Positions 18,001-26,578 of a stretch of 64,000 nt of DNA are shown here, one piece after another. Origin of the DNA: Desulfovibrionaceae bacterium (lineage in GTDB: Bacteria > Desulfobacterota > Desulfovibrionia > Desulfovibrionales > Desulfovibrionaceae); assembly GCA_009773665.1 (NCBI GenBank), contig WSYE01000016.1:1-64000 (forward strand), written 5' to 3'. The notes under the pieces are model-generated. The model made no database searches, had not been told where the DNA came from, and saw only the letters and a program-made list of their open reading frames with translations. Within the stretch, counting starts at the first letter, position 1. Each line of letters begins with the position of its first letter. The position numbers and the translations under genes were made by a program.

Positions 18001-19243
18001 GGTCCATGCGGGCCAGGCCTGCGTAGCGGGTACCCACCCACAGGTCGCCGTCGCGCCCAAGGTGCACCGCGCTCACTTCCTTGCCCGGCAGGCTTTCCTG
18101 GTCACCTGGGATGTGCCGGTAGGAGGCGAACCAGCGTGAGCCCGGAATCAGCTTGTTCAGGCCGCCGGAGTAGGTTCCGGCCCAGAGGATGCCAGAGGAA
18201 TCCTCAAGCAGCGAAATGACGTCGTTCTGTCCGATGGAATCGGGATCGTAGGGGTTGTGGCTGAAAACCTCGAACTTCCGCCCGGCCCCGTTTTCCACCA
18301 TACGAGCAAGCCCCGCCGCCGTGGCGGCCCAGAGCGTGCCCCACCTGTCCAGCATGAGCTTGAACACGCCCGTGGAAGCCATGTGCGGCTCCACCCGTCC
18401 TGTGGTCAAATCGAGTCGGAACAGTCCGGCCACGTCGCTCACGATCCACAGGATGTTGCGCCCCTCGCAATATACCTGGTTGATCTGGGCGTTTATTATG
18501 TCCTTGGCCATCTTCTCGTTCACGATGGACACGAGCGACCCCGTCTCGGTGTCCAGTCGGTACACCAGCTTGCGCGAAGCAGCCCAGATCTGCCCCTTGT
18601 CGTCCTCGGTGACGGAAACGATCTCGGTGGAGCCCTTGGTCTGGGGCGAAGACACGGGAATGCGGGTGAACACCCCGCTGGACTTGTCGATCACCGCCAT
18701 TCCTGCGGCTGTTCCCACGCGGATGACGCCCTGGGAGTCCTGATGGACAGCGTTCACCTCGTTGCTTGGGATGCTTGAGGGGTTGGAGGGGGCGTGCAGA
18801 TAATTGGCGAAGGAATCCGTGAGCGCGTCGTAGCGTGACAAGCCGCCGCTTCGTGTGCCCACCCACAGCGCGCCGGAAGCGTCCACGGTCAGGGCGCGGA
18901 TGTTGCCGTCCGCCAGGGAACCGGGGTTGCTGAGGTCGGAGGTGTAGAGCTTGAAGGTATAGCCGTCGTAGCGGTTCAGGCCCGCATAGGTGCCGACCCA
19001 CAGGAACCCGGAGCGGTCCTGGGCCAGACAGACCGCCGAGGACTGGGACAGGCCTTCCTCGACGCCGAAGTGCTGGAAACGGGGAGTGAAGCCGGACTGC
19101 GCCCAGGCGGAGTCCGGAGCGACGAGGCATGCCCATGCAGCCAGGAGACAGCCGAACAACCACCATGCGGCCGTGGGCCGTATGACGGGGATGTTGCAGC
19201 GGCCAAGCGTGGAATAAGACTGCAAAATCGTCCCCAACTTCAA
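15086..19243 (-). CDS. Two-component propeller hybrid histidine kinase (1385 aa)
   Basis: A one-protein signalling system. A signal peptide (WWLFGCLLAAWACLVAPDSAWA) leads into periplasmic propeller repeats (about 50-720) with repeated GxLWVGTxxGGL(N/S)RYD motifs, then a Y_Y_Y domain (about 735-805, FTSMDFTNPSKNRYAYQLQG), one membrane span (WFKGVVTLLALAGLYGIYSM), a PAS domain (about 880-1000), a phosphoacceptor domain with ISHEIRSPMNA, HATPase with GGTGLGLSIVRR, and a receiver with VLVVDDNALN and VALLDVQMPVMDG. No separate regulator with a DNA-binding domain is adjacent, so output goes elsewhere. Such proteins in Bacteroidetes sense polysaccharides; the ligand here is unknown. Confidence 0.92.
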   Translation of the reverse strand: MKLGTILQSYSTLGRCNIPVIRPTAAWWLFGCLLAAWACLVAPDSAWAQSGFTPRFQHFGVEEGLSQSSAVCLAQDRSGFLWVGTYAGLNRYDGYTFKLYTSDLSNPGSLADGNIRALTVDASGALWVGTRSGGLSRYDALTDSFANYLHAPSNPSSIPSNEVNAVHQDSQGVIRVGTAAGMAVIDKSSGVFTRIPVSSPQTKGSTEIVSVTEDDKGQIWAASRKLVYRLDTETGSLVSIVNEKMAKDIINAQINQVYCEGRNILWIVSDVAGLFRLDLTTGRVEPHMASTGVFKLMLDRWGTLWAATAAGLARMVENGAGRKFEVFSHNPYDPDSIGQNDVISLLEDSSGILWAGTYSGGLNKLIPGSRWFASYRHIPGDQESLPGKEVSAVHLGRDGDLWVGTRYAGLARMDRTRKVVERFRHDPRDPASIAEDQINCVMEDSRGRIWVGTVESGISALDRASGAFTHYVHDPRDPQSISQDKIWWLFEDRDGIIWAGTSKGGLNRLDPQTGKVTRYLNDPKNPESISHDRVRHIIQARDGALWLGTNAGLNRFDPATKVFEHWRHDPTNPRSLSNDRVTPIVEDPSGILWVGTDNGLNRFDPLTKLSTRYGERDGLADDGIQGMAMDEKGYLWMSTFKGISRMHPASGEIRNYSRRDGLVGVEFYMNAFHKGATGELFFGGFSGINAFFPKDVLPNKHPPEAALTELRVNNQPRALKAGGKPADVVLTPSAQTVTFEFTSMDFTNPSKNRYAYQLQGFDQDWVESGTTRRATYTNLDPGDYVFLVKGTNDEGVWSRSPLSVTVMVVPPYWRTLWFKGVVTLLALAGLYGIYSMRLSALKARRKELEETVARQTASLRIEIEERVKAEAELRDSQQSFQAIFQYSPVAVAISSLRDNSILQVNKAFCSLTGFSAEEILGRSAAELGLWVDRDKRQKLLDEVQKNRVVLNRELDMCARSGTLMHVLSSAALIDVFGEASVLWLVSDITDRKKLEFDLIDAREKAEAASQAKSDFLANISHEIRSPMNAILGLTEISLRQNPPEKLRGNLDKIISASHVLLGVINDLLDLSKIEAGRMELCPVPFSLKKVLDRLGDIFSAKAGEKGLAFSIDIQDGMPGALIGDSLRLEQVLINLVGNAVKFTSQGAVRVTVGFAQANPGVVMLSFSISDTGIGMTPEQQAYIFNPFVQAESSTSRRFGGTGLGLSIVRRLVDIMQGEITVKSEPGAGSEFSFTAPFELDVSEAGQLERAAEEDERLKGVRVLVVDDNALNRELTAELLNMAGMLPQVAESGAEALNMLGREDFDVALLDVQMPVMDGYDLARAIRSREGANAIILLALTARAMSGDQERCLEAGMDGYLTKPVMPEILFSTIRKKLGQSRAQSA

Positions 19244-19378
19244 AGTATTACATACGCACGGGAATCTTTGGCATGGCTAGGGATCGATGTAAAGCGTCCG
19301 GGCGTGCCCGGTACACCCTGTTCGCGCTCCATGAGCAGGTGCGAGGCCGGGAAATTCCGGCCCCGCGCAGTTTCGAGG

Positions 19379-21139
19379 CTATTTGCCCGGAACGTCTTTT
19401 TTGTAAGAGGCGATCAGAACAGCCTCGGCCACGGAATCCACGATGTGGTCCCAGCCGATAAGGCTGTCGGTCCCGAACCGTTGAAGGGTGCCCATGAAAT
19501 GGCCCCTGTTCCCGGCCAGATACAGCTCGATCCCCCGCGATCTGCATTTCTTGATGAACCCTTCCAGCGCATTGATTCCTGTGGAATCGATGGTCTGGGC
19601 GTGGGTCACGTCCAGGATGAATACGCGCGGCTTCCTGGAGACGATGTCCAGGATGTCCTGGAAGCGGTCGGCTATGCCGAAGAAGAACGGGCCGTCGATT
19701 TCATAAACCTGGATGTCGTCGTCGATGACGGACTTGACGGACGGTATGGCGCAGGAATCCTTGGCGTAACTGGAATCCTCGCCGCCTGCCGAGATGTCGG
19801 ACATGCGCACCGCCTCGTCCAGGTTGTCGCTGGCGGGAAGCCTGCATACGCCGATCTCAGTCATCTCGCTCATGCGGCGCATGAACAAGAGCGAGGCCAG
19901 CAGCACGCCCACGTATACGGCAACGGTCAGGTCGATGAGCACCGTCAGGGCGAAGGTGGTCACCAGCACGGCCACGTCCGAGCGGGGAGCTTTCAGCAGC
20001 CGGGCGAACCTGCGGTATTCGCTCATGTCGTAGGCCACCACCAGCAGCACCGCAGCCAGACTGGCCAGCGGGATGGCCGAAGCCACCGGCGCGGCCACCA
20101 GCACGAAGGCCACCAGCACGAAGGCGTGGACGCAGCCCGCGACAGGAGAGACGGCCCCGGCCTTGATGCTGGTCACGGTACGGGCGATGGCCCCCGTGGC
20201 CGGAATGCCGCCGAAAAGCACGGAGGCGATGTTGGCCGTGCCCTGAGCCACCAGCTCCGCCGAGGAGTCGTGCCGGTCGCCGGTCATGCCGTCGGCCACC
20301 ACGCAGCACAGCAGGGATTCGATGCCCGCCAGCAGAGCGATGGTCATGGCGTCTGGCATCAGGGTCTTGATGGAGGCCCAGTCCAGCGTAGGCGGCACGA
20401 AGGCCGGGAGTTCGCTCGGGATGCCCCCGAAGCGCGTCCCGATGGTGTCCACCGGCAGCATGAAGGCCGCAGCCGTCACCGCGCCCACGGCCACGCCGAA
20501 CACCGGAGCCGGGATGACCGGGAAGAAGCGCCGCGCCAGCAGGATCGCACCCAGCGACACAAGCCCCACGCCTGCCGTTGCCGGATCCACCTTGTCCAGG
20601 GAGGAGGCCAGCACCGACAGCTTGGGGACGAACTCGGCAGGCACCTGGGTGATCTTCATACCAAAGAAGTCTGTGAGCTGGCTGAAGAAGATGAGCACGG
20701 CGATGCCGCTGGTAAACCCGGTGGTGACTGGATACGGGATGAACTTGATGAGCTTGCCCAGACGTGCGAGCCCCATGATGACCAGCATGCCGCCCGCCAG
20801 AAGCGTGGTCATCACCAGTCCCTGGTAGCCGTGCCGGTCCACCACGCCCGCGATGATCACCACGAAGGCACCGGTAGGCCCGCCCACCGCGAAGCGCGAT
20901 CCGCCCATGAAGGAGATGATGAAACCGGCCACGATGGCGGTGAACAGCCCCCGCTCTGGCGGCACGTGAGAGGCGATGGCAAAGGCCAGGGCCAGCGGCA
21001 GGGCCACCACGCCCACGGTGAGGCCAGCCAGGACGTCCCGGCTCAAGTCGCGGGGCGATAGACCCCGGCGCAATACCTTGAACAACTTGGGCACGGGCCA
21101 GAGTGCCTGCCCGCGCCCCGAACGTATCTCAGTGTCCAA
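19379..21139 (-). CDS. SulP-family anion transporter with STAS domain
   Basis: 586 residues from TTG 21139, chosen because AGGAGGGAG lies five bases before it; no ATG is near. The transporter part (about 25-425) has 10-12 hydrophobic segments and the SulP signatures DVLAGLTVGVVALPLALAFA and FAVGGPTGAFVVII. The C-terminal STAS domain (about 470-575) has VYEIDGPFFFGIADRF and FILDVTHAQTIDSTG with the conserved D-S-T loop. SulP proteins carry sulfate, bicarbonate or other anions; sulfate uptake would suit a sulfate reducer, but specificity cannot be read. Confidence 0.9.
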   Translation of the reverse strand: MDTEIRSGRGQALWPVPKLFKVLRRGLSPRDLSRDVLAGLTVGVVALPLALAFAIASHVPPERGLFTAIVAGFIISFMGGSRFAVGGPTGAFVVIIAGVVDRHGYQGLVMTTLLAGGMLVIMGLARLGKLIKFIPYPVTTGFTSGIAVLIFFSQLTDFFGMKITQVPAEFVPKLSVLASSLDKVDPATAGVGLVSLGAILLARRFFPVIPAPVFGVAVGAVTAAAFMLPVDTIGTRFGGIPSELPAFVPPTLDWASIKTLMPDAMTIALLAGIESLLCCVVADGMTGDRHDSSAELVAQGTANIASVLFGGIPATGAIARTVTSIKAGAVSPVAGCVHAFVLVAFVLVAAPVASAIPLASLAAVLLVVAYDMSEYRRFARLLKAPRSDVAVLVTTFALTVLIDLTVAVYVGVLLASLLFMRRMSEMTEIGVCRLPASDNLDEAVRMSDISAGGEDSSYAKDSCAIPSVKSVIDDDIQVYEIDGPFFFGIADRFQDILDIVSRKPRVFILDVTHAQTIDSTGINALEGFIKKCRSRGIELYLAGNRGHFMGTLQRFGTDSLIGWDHIVDSVAEAVLIASYKKDVPGK

Positions 21140-21558
21140 AACTCCCTCCTCAAGACCCAAGGCGGGTTGATGCCCGAAGACAACAGCTCGGTAAAATTAG
21201 GAAAATGCAAGGCTATGCTAAAACGGTCTGGAGCGTACGCTCTTTGTCCAGTATTTCAAGAGGGTATATTTCGTAATAATTTCCACCTGAATGACTCTGA
21301 TATGTATGCTTACTTCAGCACTTCTGCTGTTGTCTTCCAGATGAAGAGGTCCCTGGGTTTATCTTCTTGGCATGAGGGGCCTGGATGATCTGGGAGCGAC
21401 TGTCTAGTCAGGGATGTGTTGTGCCGGATTGTTGTTTGGTAGCCATGGGCGGGCTTGCATCTGTTGGCGCATGTAACTGCCCGTTGCCAGGACCACTCAG
21501 GGCTGCATGGCGTTATCGGGACGTGCTGAGTGTTCATAACTCGAGCGAGGCAATCCTC
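21140..21558. other. Spacer without a supported gene
   Basis: About 420 bases upstream of the SulP gene and downstream of the prfA terminator. It is locally AT-rich (21180-21360) and should hold the SulP promoter; no frame with a good start or family match was found. Confidence 0.4.
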
Positions 21559-21602
21559 GAAAAAAGAAAGTGCCCGGAGAGCATCCTCTGCTCTCCGGGC
21601 AC
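21559..21602 (-). terminator. Intrinsic terminator of the prfA transcript
   Basis: Perfect 14-bp arms gtgcccggagagca and tgctctccgggcac around a 5-base loop; on the minus strand they are followed by TTTCTTTTTT. About 40 bases past the prfA stop. Confidence 0.9.
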
Positions 21603-21641
21603 GTGAAAAACCCGAAAGGGGCATCTGGCCTGGCGGCCCAA

Positions 21642-22715
21642 TCAGGCGCTGTCGGCCTGATTCTTGAGCGCCTCAGTCTGGTAGTGGTTGGTCAGCGCGT
21701 TCATCATGTCCTCGATGTCGCCGTCCAGGATCTTGTCCAGATTGTGCATGGTGTAGTTGATGCGGTGGTCGGTCATGCGGCCCTGGGGGAAGTTGTAGGT
21801 GCGGATGCGTTCCGAACGGTCGCCGGAGCCCACCTGCTGGCGACGGTTGGCCTCCACCACCAGGCGCTGCTTCTCCTGCTCCAGGTGCAGAAGGCGCGAA
21901 AGAAGCACTTTCATGGCCTTGGCCCTGTTCTTGTGCTGGCTCTTTTCGTCCTGGCAGATAACCACCAGCCCCGACGGGATGTGCGTGACGCGCACGGCCG
22001 AGTCGGTGGTGTTCACGCTCTGGCCGCCGGGGCCGCTGGAGCGGTACACGTCGATGCGCAGCTCGTTGGGGTCCAGCTGCACGTCCACCTCGTCGGCCTC
22101 GGGCAGCACGGCCACGGTGGCGGCGGAAGTGTGGATGCGTCCCTGCGATTCGGTGGCGGGCACGCGCTGCACGCGGTGCGTGCCGGACTCGTACTTCAGG
22201 CGGCTGTAGACCTTCTCACCGGAAATGCTGGCGATGATTTCCTTGTAGCCGCCCGTGTCCGAGGGCGATTCGCTCATGATCTCCACCTTCCAGCGCTTGC
22301 GTTCGGCGTAGCGCATGTACATGCGGAAGAGGTCCGAAGCGAACAGGGCGGCTTCCTCGCCACCGGTTCCGGCGCGGATTTCCAGGAGGATGTTCTTCTC
22401 GTCCAGGGGGTCCTTGGGCAGAAGCAGGAACTTGAGCTCTTCCTCAAGCCTGGGGGTTTCCTCCTCGAGGACCGCGATCTCGGCCTTGGCCAGCTCGCGC
22501 ATGCCGGGGTCGGAGTCTTCCAGCAGGAGGGTGTTCTCCTCCATGTCCTCACGCAGCTTCTTGAAGCGGCGGTAGACCGCCACCAGGTCGCCCAGGTCGG
22601 CGTGGGCCTTGGTGAGCTTGCGGTAGCGCTCCTGGTCGGAGACGGCGTCGGGGGAGGAGAGTTCCCTCTCCAGTTCCAGATATTTGGCTTCGATGCTTTC
22701 GAGCTTGGCGAACAT
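21642..22715 (-). CDS. prfA: Peptide chain release factor 1
   Basis: 357 residues, the usual RF1 length. The catalytic GGQ is in [16 protein letters not shown] (about residue 230), and the domain 2 anticodon-reading loop region precedes it. RF1 releases peptides at UAA and UAG. It is 15 bp downstream of the DUF1385 gene and is terminated by a strong hairpin. The start is ATG 22715 ([19 protein letters not shown]). Confidence 0.96.
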   Translation of the reverse strand: MFAKLESIEAKYLELERELSSPDAVSDQERYRKLTKAHADLGDLVAVYRRFKKLREDMEENTLLLEDSDPGMRELAKAEIAVLEEETPRLEEELKFLLLPKDPLDEKNILLEIRAGTGGEEAALFASDLFRMYMRYAERKRWKVEIMSESPSDTGGYKEIIASISGEKVYSRLKYESGTHRVQRVPATESQGRIHTSAATVAVLPEADEVDVQLDPNELRIDVYRSSGPGGQSVNTTDSAVRVTHIPSGLVVICQDEKSQHKNRAKAMKVLLSRLLHLEQEKQRLVVEANRRQQVGSGDRSERIRTYNFPQGRMTDHRINYTMHNLDKILDGDIEDMMNALTNHYQTEALKNQADSA

Positions 22716-22730
22716 GATGATGGGTCCGTT

Positions 22731-23654
22731 TTACTTGCGGTCCAGCGCGCCCTTGAGCGCGGCGATGGCCACCTCGATCTGGGCGTCGTCTGGCTCGTGG
22801 GTGGTGAGCATTTGCATGGCGAGGCCGGGGCAGGCCATGGCCTTGCACAGGATGTTCTTATGGAATTTTCCGGAGAACTTGATGATCTCGTAGGAAATGG
22901 CGCTGATGGGGATCATCAGCAGAAATTTCACGCCGATGATGTAGGCCTGCTTCAGGATGGTGTTCTCGGGCGACCACACCCCGAGCAGCAGCGGCACCAG
23001 GAAGGTGTAGAGTACGATGGACACGCCCAGCACAAAGAGCAGGAAGGTGGTGCCGCAGCGCGGATGCAGGCGGGAAAAATCCCGCACCGACTCAGGAGAC
23101 ATCTCCACGCCGTTCTCGTGCGCCCAGATCACCTTGTGCTCCGCACCATGGTACTGAAACACGCGCCTGATGTCCGGGATGTAGGAGATGGCCAGGATGT
23201 AGCCCACGAACATCAGCAGCTTGAACAGGCCGTCCCACATGTGGAAGGACAGGGCCTCCGCGTCGCCGGAGAGGCCGATCAGGTTCATGCCGATGGAGAA
23301 AACGTGCGGGGCCACCACGAACAGCAACAGGGCGAAGCCGATGGCCGAGGCCATGGTCAGGGCCATGGCCCACGGGGAGAGCTCACCCTCATCCTCGTCA
23401 AGCGAGTGCTGGGCCGAGAAGTTGAGCGCCTTGATGCCGTTGACCAGCGTCTCCAGCAGCACGGGAAAACCCCTGATGAAGGGCTTTTTCAACCATGCGG
23501 CGCGCGTCAGGGTGAACCAGGGGCGGGTCTCCACGAAGATCTCGCCATTGGGCTTGCGCACGGCAATGGCCAGGCAGTCCTTGGAGCGGATCATCACCCC
23601 TTCCATGACGGCCTGTCCCCCGACGGTATCGTTGGCTGCGAGCGCGTTTTTCAT
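22731..23654 (-). CDS. DUF1385 family membrane protein
   Basis: 307 residues. The N-terminal signature GGQAVMEGVMIRSKD is diagnostic for DUF1385; later YHGAEHK and HPRCGTTFLLFVLGVS are equally conserved. About four to five hydrophobic segments place it in the inner membrane. Function is unknown, but it is typically found between rpmE and prfA in Desulfovibrio-type genomes and in Gram-positive bacteria, as here. Likely co-transcribed with prfA. Confidence 0.92.
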   Translation of the reverse strand: MKNALAANDTVGGQAVMEGVMIRSKDCLAIAVRKPNGEIFVETRPWFTLTRAAWLKKPFIRGFPVLLETLVNGIKALNFSAQHSLDEDEGELSPWAMALTMASAIGFALLLFVVAPHVFSIGMNLIGLSGDAEALSFHMWDGLFKLLMFVGYILAISYIPDIRRVFQYHGAEHKVIWAHENGVEMSPESVRDFSRLHPRCGTTFLLFVLGVSIVLYTFLVPLLLGVWSPENTILKQAYIIGVKFLLMIPISAISYEIIKFSGKFHKNILCKAMACPGLAMQMLTTHEPDDAQIEVAIAALKGALDRK

Positions 23655-23670
23655 AAGCTCCGTACAATAG

Positions 23671-23697
23671 GAAAAAGCGGCGCACGGAGCGCCGCTT
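23671..23697 (-). terminator. Hairpin between rpmE and the DUF1385 gene
   Basis: Minus strand: aagcggcg, a 7-base loop, cgccgctt, then TTTCC. It should terminate or attenuate rpmE transcription about 215 bases past its stop, just before the DUF1385 start. The spacer 23698-23910 holds no supported gene. Confidence 0.65.
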
Positions 23698-23910
23698 CAC
23701 GCTTGTGGGCCAGAGGGGACGGCGTATGGGGCGAAAGCGCCGACGCATGCGGAACAAATGCTCCGCCGCGCGAGGCGCAAGCCCCGGAAACACCGTTTGC
23801 AATCCACGCGAAAACGGCGCGTCCGACGGGCATTCCCCCAGCCGGACGGCCGCGCAATACGATACAGGTCCCGCAGCGGCGCAAAACGCCTTCGCAGGAC
23901 TCGTGGAACA

Positions 23911-24129
23911 CTAGGCTTTCGGTTCCTCGAACTTCGCGTACTTCTTGCGGAAGCGGTCGATGCGGCCAGCGGTGTCCACGAAACGCTGCTTGCCGGTGTA
24001 GAACGGGTGGCAGTTGGAACAGATTTCAACCGTCACCGTCTCGCCCTTGGTGGACAGGGCATCAGCCTGGAATCCGCAGTTACAGACGAGTTTCGCCTTG
24101 TAAGTCTTGGGATGGATATCGCTCTTCAT
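23911..24129 (-). CDS. rpmE: 50S ribosomal protein L31
   Basis: 72 residues from ATG 24129 (AAGGAG upstream on the minus strand). It carries the zinc-binding cysteines CNCG and [17 protein letters not shown] typical of the C+ form of L31. An upstream in-frame start would add an unlikely N-terminus. The gene diverges from thiC, sharing a 201-base promoter region. Confidence 0.96.
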   Translation of the reverse strand: MKSDIHPKTYKAKLVCNCGFQADALSTKGETVTVEICSNCHPFYTGKQRFVDTAGRIDRFRKKYAKFEEPKA

Positions 24130-24330
24130 GAAAAGCTCCTTGATCAAATCGAAGACGGGACCTATACACCTGCCCCAGCCGGGTGGCAAGCAAAAAACGG
24201 CTCTTTTCCACGCGGACTCTCCGTGCTAGAAACAGGGCCGTTCCCGCGCTGGAACACCACCGACGTTGCCAATACACGAGGGCAGCGCCCGCCCTCTGAT
24301 TCCCCAACCAACCCCTCTCGAGGTCGAACC

Positions 24331-25638
24331 ATGTCTCTTACCCGTAAAAACGCCATTGTCGCCACGTACCTGAGCACCCACGGGCAGGCCATCGCCGCCC
24401 ATGAACACATGGGCGTGGAAGACATCCGCTCCGGTCTGGATGCCGGACGCATGGCCCTTCTGGCCAACCCCGCCCATAAGAATGTGTCGCCCACCCTGAT
24501 CGGTCAACCCGCCAGGGTGAAAGTAAACGCCAACATCGGCACCTCCCCCATGATCAACAACGTGGAGATGGAGGTCCAGAAGCTGCGACTGGCTGAAAAA
24601 GCCGGCGCCCACACCGTGATGGACCTCTCCACTGCGGGCGATCTGGACGTGGTGCGCGTGAGCATGCTGGAAGCCTCCCCCCTGCCTCTGGGCACGGTCC
24701 CGCTCTACTCGGTGGCCCAGCCCTACGTGGCGCGCGGACAGGACCCCAGCGACTTCACCGTGCAGGAGCTCCTTGAGGAAATCGAAAAGCAGGCCGAACA
24801 GGGCGTGGACTTCATGACGCTGCACTGCGGCGTCACCGCGCGCGGCGCGGCCATGGCCTCGGACGGTCGCCGCATTCTGGGCATCGTGTCGCGCGGCGGA
24901 GCGCTCATGGCCCGCTGGATGAAGCGTCGCAACGTGGAAAACCCGCTACTCACCCACTACGACGATCTGCTGAAGATCTGCCTCAAGCACAACGTGACCA
25001 TAAGCCTGGGCGACGGCCTGCGCCCCGGCGCGGGCGCGGACGCGGGTGACGCTGCCCAGTGGGAAGAGGTCTCGGTTCTGGGCGACCTGGCCCGGCGCGC
25101 CGTGGAACACGGCGTACAGATCATGATCGAAGGTCCCGGCCACGTGCCCCTTCATCTGGTGCAGAGCCAGATCCAGGGCATCAAGCGCCTGACCAACAAC
25201 GCCCCCCTCTACGTGCTTGGGCCTCTGACCACCGACGCGGCAGCGGGCTACGACCACATCGCCGGAGCCATCGGCGGCGCGCAGGCCGCCTTCTACGGCG
25301 CGGACTTCCTGTGCTACCTGACCCCCGCCGAGCACGTCACCCTGCCCGGACCCGAGGACGTGTGGGACGGCGTGAAGGCCAGCCTCATCGCCGCCCAGAG
25401 CGCCGAGAACTCCCTGGGACGCCCCTGGGCCGTGGAGCGCGACCTGGCCATCTCCAAGGCGCGCGCCGCGCTGGACTGGGAAGCCATGGCCGACAACGCC
25501 CTGGACCCCCATACCCTGCGCAAGCGCCGCAAGGACTTCCACAAGGAAAAAGAGTGCGCCATGTGCGGCTCCTTCTGCGCCATCCGCATGCTGGAAGGCG
25601 TGGAAGACGCCATGATCGTCTGCAAGAAGCACGACTAG
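24331..25638 (+). CDS. thiC: Phosphomethylpyrimidine synthase (short form)
   Basis: 435 residues from ATG 24331. ThiC is a radical-SAM enzyme that rearranges aminoimidazole ribotide to HMP-phosphate for thiamine. NANIGTSPMINNVEMEV, LHCGVTARG, SRGGALMARWM and GPGHVPLH are characteristic. The C-terminal cluster motif reads CAMCGSFC, that is CX2CX3C, one residue shorter than the CX2CX4C of long-form ThiC. The N-terminal domain of long-form ThiC is absent, as in archaeal and many anaerobe proteins. No TPP riboswitch sequence is recognisable in the 200 bases upstream. Confidence 0.95.
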   Translation: MSLTRKNAIVATYLSTHGQAIAAHEHMGVEDIRSGLDAGRMALLANPAHKNVSPTLIGQPARVKVNANIGTSPMINNVEMEVQKLRLAEKAGAHTVMDLSTAGDLDVVRVSMLEASPLPLGTVPLYSVAQPYVARGQDPSDFTVQELLEEIEKQAEQGVDFMTLHCGVTARGAAMASDGRRILGIVSRGGALMARWMKRRNVENPLLTHYDDLLKICLKHNVTISLGDGLRPGAGADAGDAAQWEEVSVLGDLARRAVEHGVQIMIEGPGHVPLHLVQSQIQGIKRLTNNAPLYVLGPLTTDAAAGYDHIAGAIGGAQAAFYGADFLCYLTPAEHVTLPGPEDVWDGVKASLIAAQSAENSLGRPWAVERDLAISKARAALDWEAMADNALDPHTLRKRRKDFHKEKECAMCGSFCAIRMLEGVEDAMIVCKKHD

Positions 25639-25661
25639 CCCCCTTTCATCGCGAACGTGAC

Positions 25662-25702
25662 GCAGCCCGGAGAACGCCAATGTTCCCCGGGCTGTTTCTT
25701 TT
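25662..25702 (+). terminator. Intrinsic terminator of thiC
   Basis: cagcccgg-a-gaac and gttcc-ccgggctg pair around a 6-base loop and are followed by TTTCTTTT, 24 bases past the thiC stop. Confidence 0.88.
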
Positions 25703-25762
25703 GGCATGTGCGCGTGATACGGGGTGATTGTCCGCATAGCCCGAAAACAACGGAGACCCGCC

Positions 25763-26509
25763 ATGCATACGCTCGTGCTCGTGCGCCACGGCCAGAGCCA
25801 GTGGAATCTGGAGAACCGCTTCACCGGATGGACCGACGTGCCGCTCTCGCCCCTGGGCGAGAGCGAGGCCCTGACCGGGGCCAAGGCCCTCACAGACGCC
25901 GGACTGACCTTCGATCTGTGTTTCACCTCGTATCTCAAGCGAGCGGTGAAGACCCTGGACATCATCCTGGAGGCCATGGACCTCATGTGGCTGCCGGTCA
26001 CCAAGTCCTGGCGGCTGAATGAGCGCCATTACGGATCGCTCCAGGGTTTGAACAAGGCCGAGATGACCGAGAAGTTCGGCGAGAAGCAGGTGTTCGAGTG
26101 GCGCAGGAGCTATGACGTGCGCCCCCCTGCCCTGGAGAACGACGACCCCCGCCATCCGCGCTTCGATCCGCGCTACGCGGCGCTCACCCCGCAGGAGCTC
26201 CCGGCAGTGGAGTGCCTGAAGGACACCGTGGCCAGGGTCATGCCCTACTGGCACGACGTGCTGGCCCCGACGATAAAATCAGGCAGGCGCGTGCTGGTGG
26301 CGGCGCACGGCAACTCGCTGCGCGCCCTGGTGAAGTACCTGGACGGTATCAGCGACGAGGCAATCGCCTCGCTCAACATCCCCACGGGCGTGCCCCTGGT
26401 GTATGAACTCAGCGACGACCTCAAGCCCGTGGGACATCACTACCTGGGTGACCCGGACGAGATCGCCCGCCAGATCGAGGCCGTGGCCAACCAGGCCAAA
26501 AAGAAATAA
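25763..26509 (+). CDS. gpmA: 2,3-bisphosphoglycerate-dependent phosphoglycerate mutase
   Basis: 248 residues from ATG 25763 (GGAG eight bases upstream). Interconverts 3- and 2-phosphoglycerate in glycolysis and gluconeogenesis. The phosphohistidine motif [18 protein letters not shown] is at residues 4-21, [13 protein letters not shown] near 88, and the second catalytic histidine is in [14 protein letters not shown] near 185. It is a stand-alone gene with a hairpin terminator. Confidence 0.96.
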   Translation: MHTLVLVRHGQSQWNLENRFTGWTDVPLSPLGESEALTGAKALTDAGLTFDLCFTSYLKRAVKTLDIILEAMDLMWLPVTKSWRLNERHYGSLQGLNKAEMTEKFGEKQVFEWRRSYDVRPPALENDDPRHPRFDPRYAALTPQELPAVECLKDTVARVMPYWHDVLAPTIKSGRRVLVAAHGNSLRALVKYLDGISDEAIASLNIPTGVPLVYELSDDLKPVGHHYLGDPDEIARQIEAVANQAKKK

Positions 26510-26515
26510 CGCGAA

Positions 26516-26547
26516 AGGCCGCCCGACGATTCCCAGCCGGGCGGCCT
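26516..26547. terminator. Bidirectional terminator between gpmA and the large membrane gene
   Basis: aggccgcccg and cgggcggcct, perfect 10-bp arms with a 12-base loop; T-rich sequence follows on both strands. It sits between two convergent genes. Confidence 0.75.
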
Positions 26548-26578
26548 CAATTTGTCGTATTGCCCGTTCTTCGCGGCC

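Noticed and set aside
19070-21061. 663-codon plus-strand frame
   Set aside because: Antisense to the SulP transporter, whose membrane segments and STAS motifs are unmistakable on the other strand.
21570-24131. 853-codon plus-strand frame
   Set aside because: It is entirely antisense to prfA, the DUF1385 gene and rpmE, has a His/Gly/Gln-rich composition typical of reversed GC-rich genes, and no start signal.
24130-24330. TPP riboswitch ahead of thiC
   Set aside because: The expected ctgaga and accc-tgaacctgatc-type blocks are not present on the plus strand; only a loose hairpin is seen.
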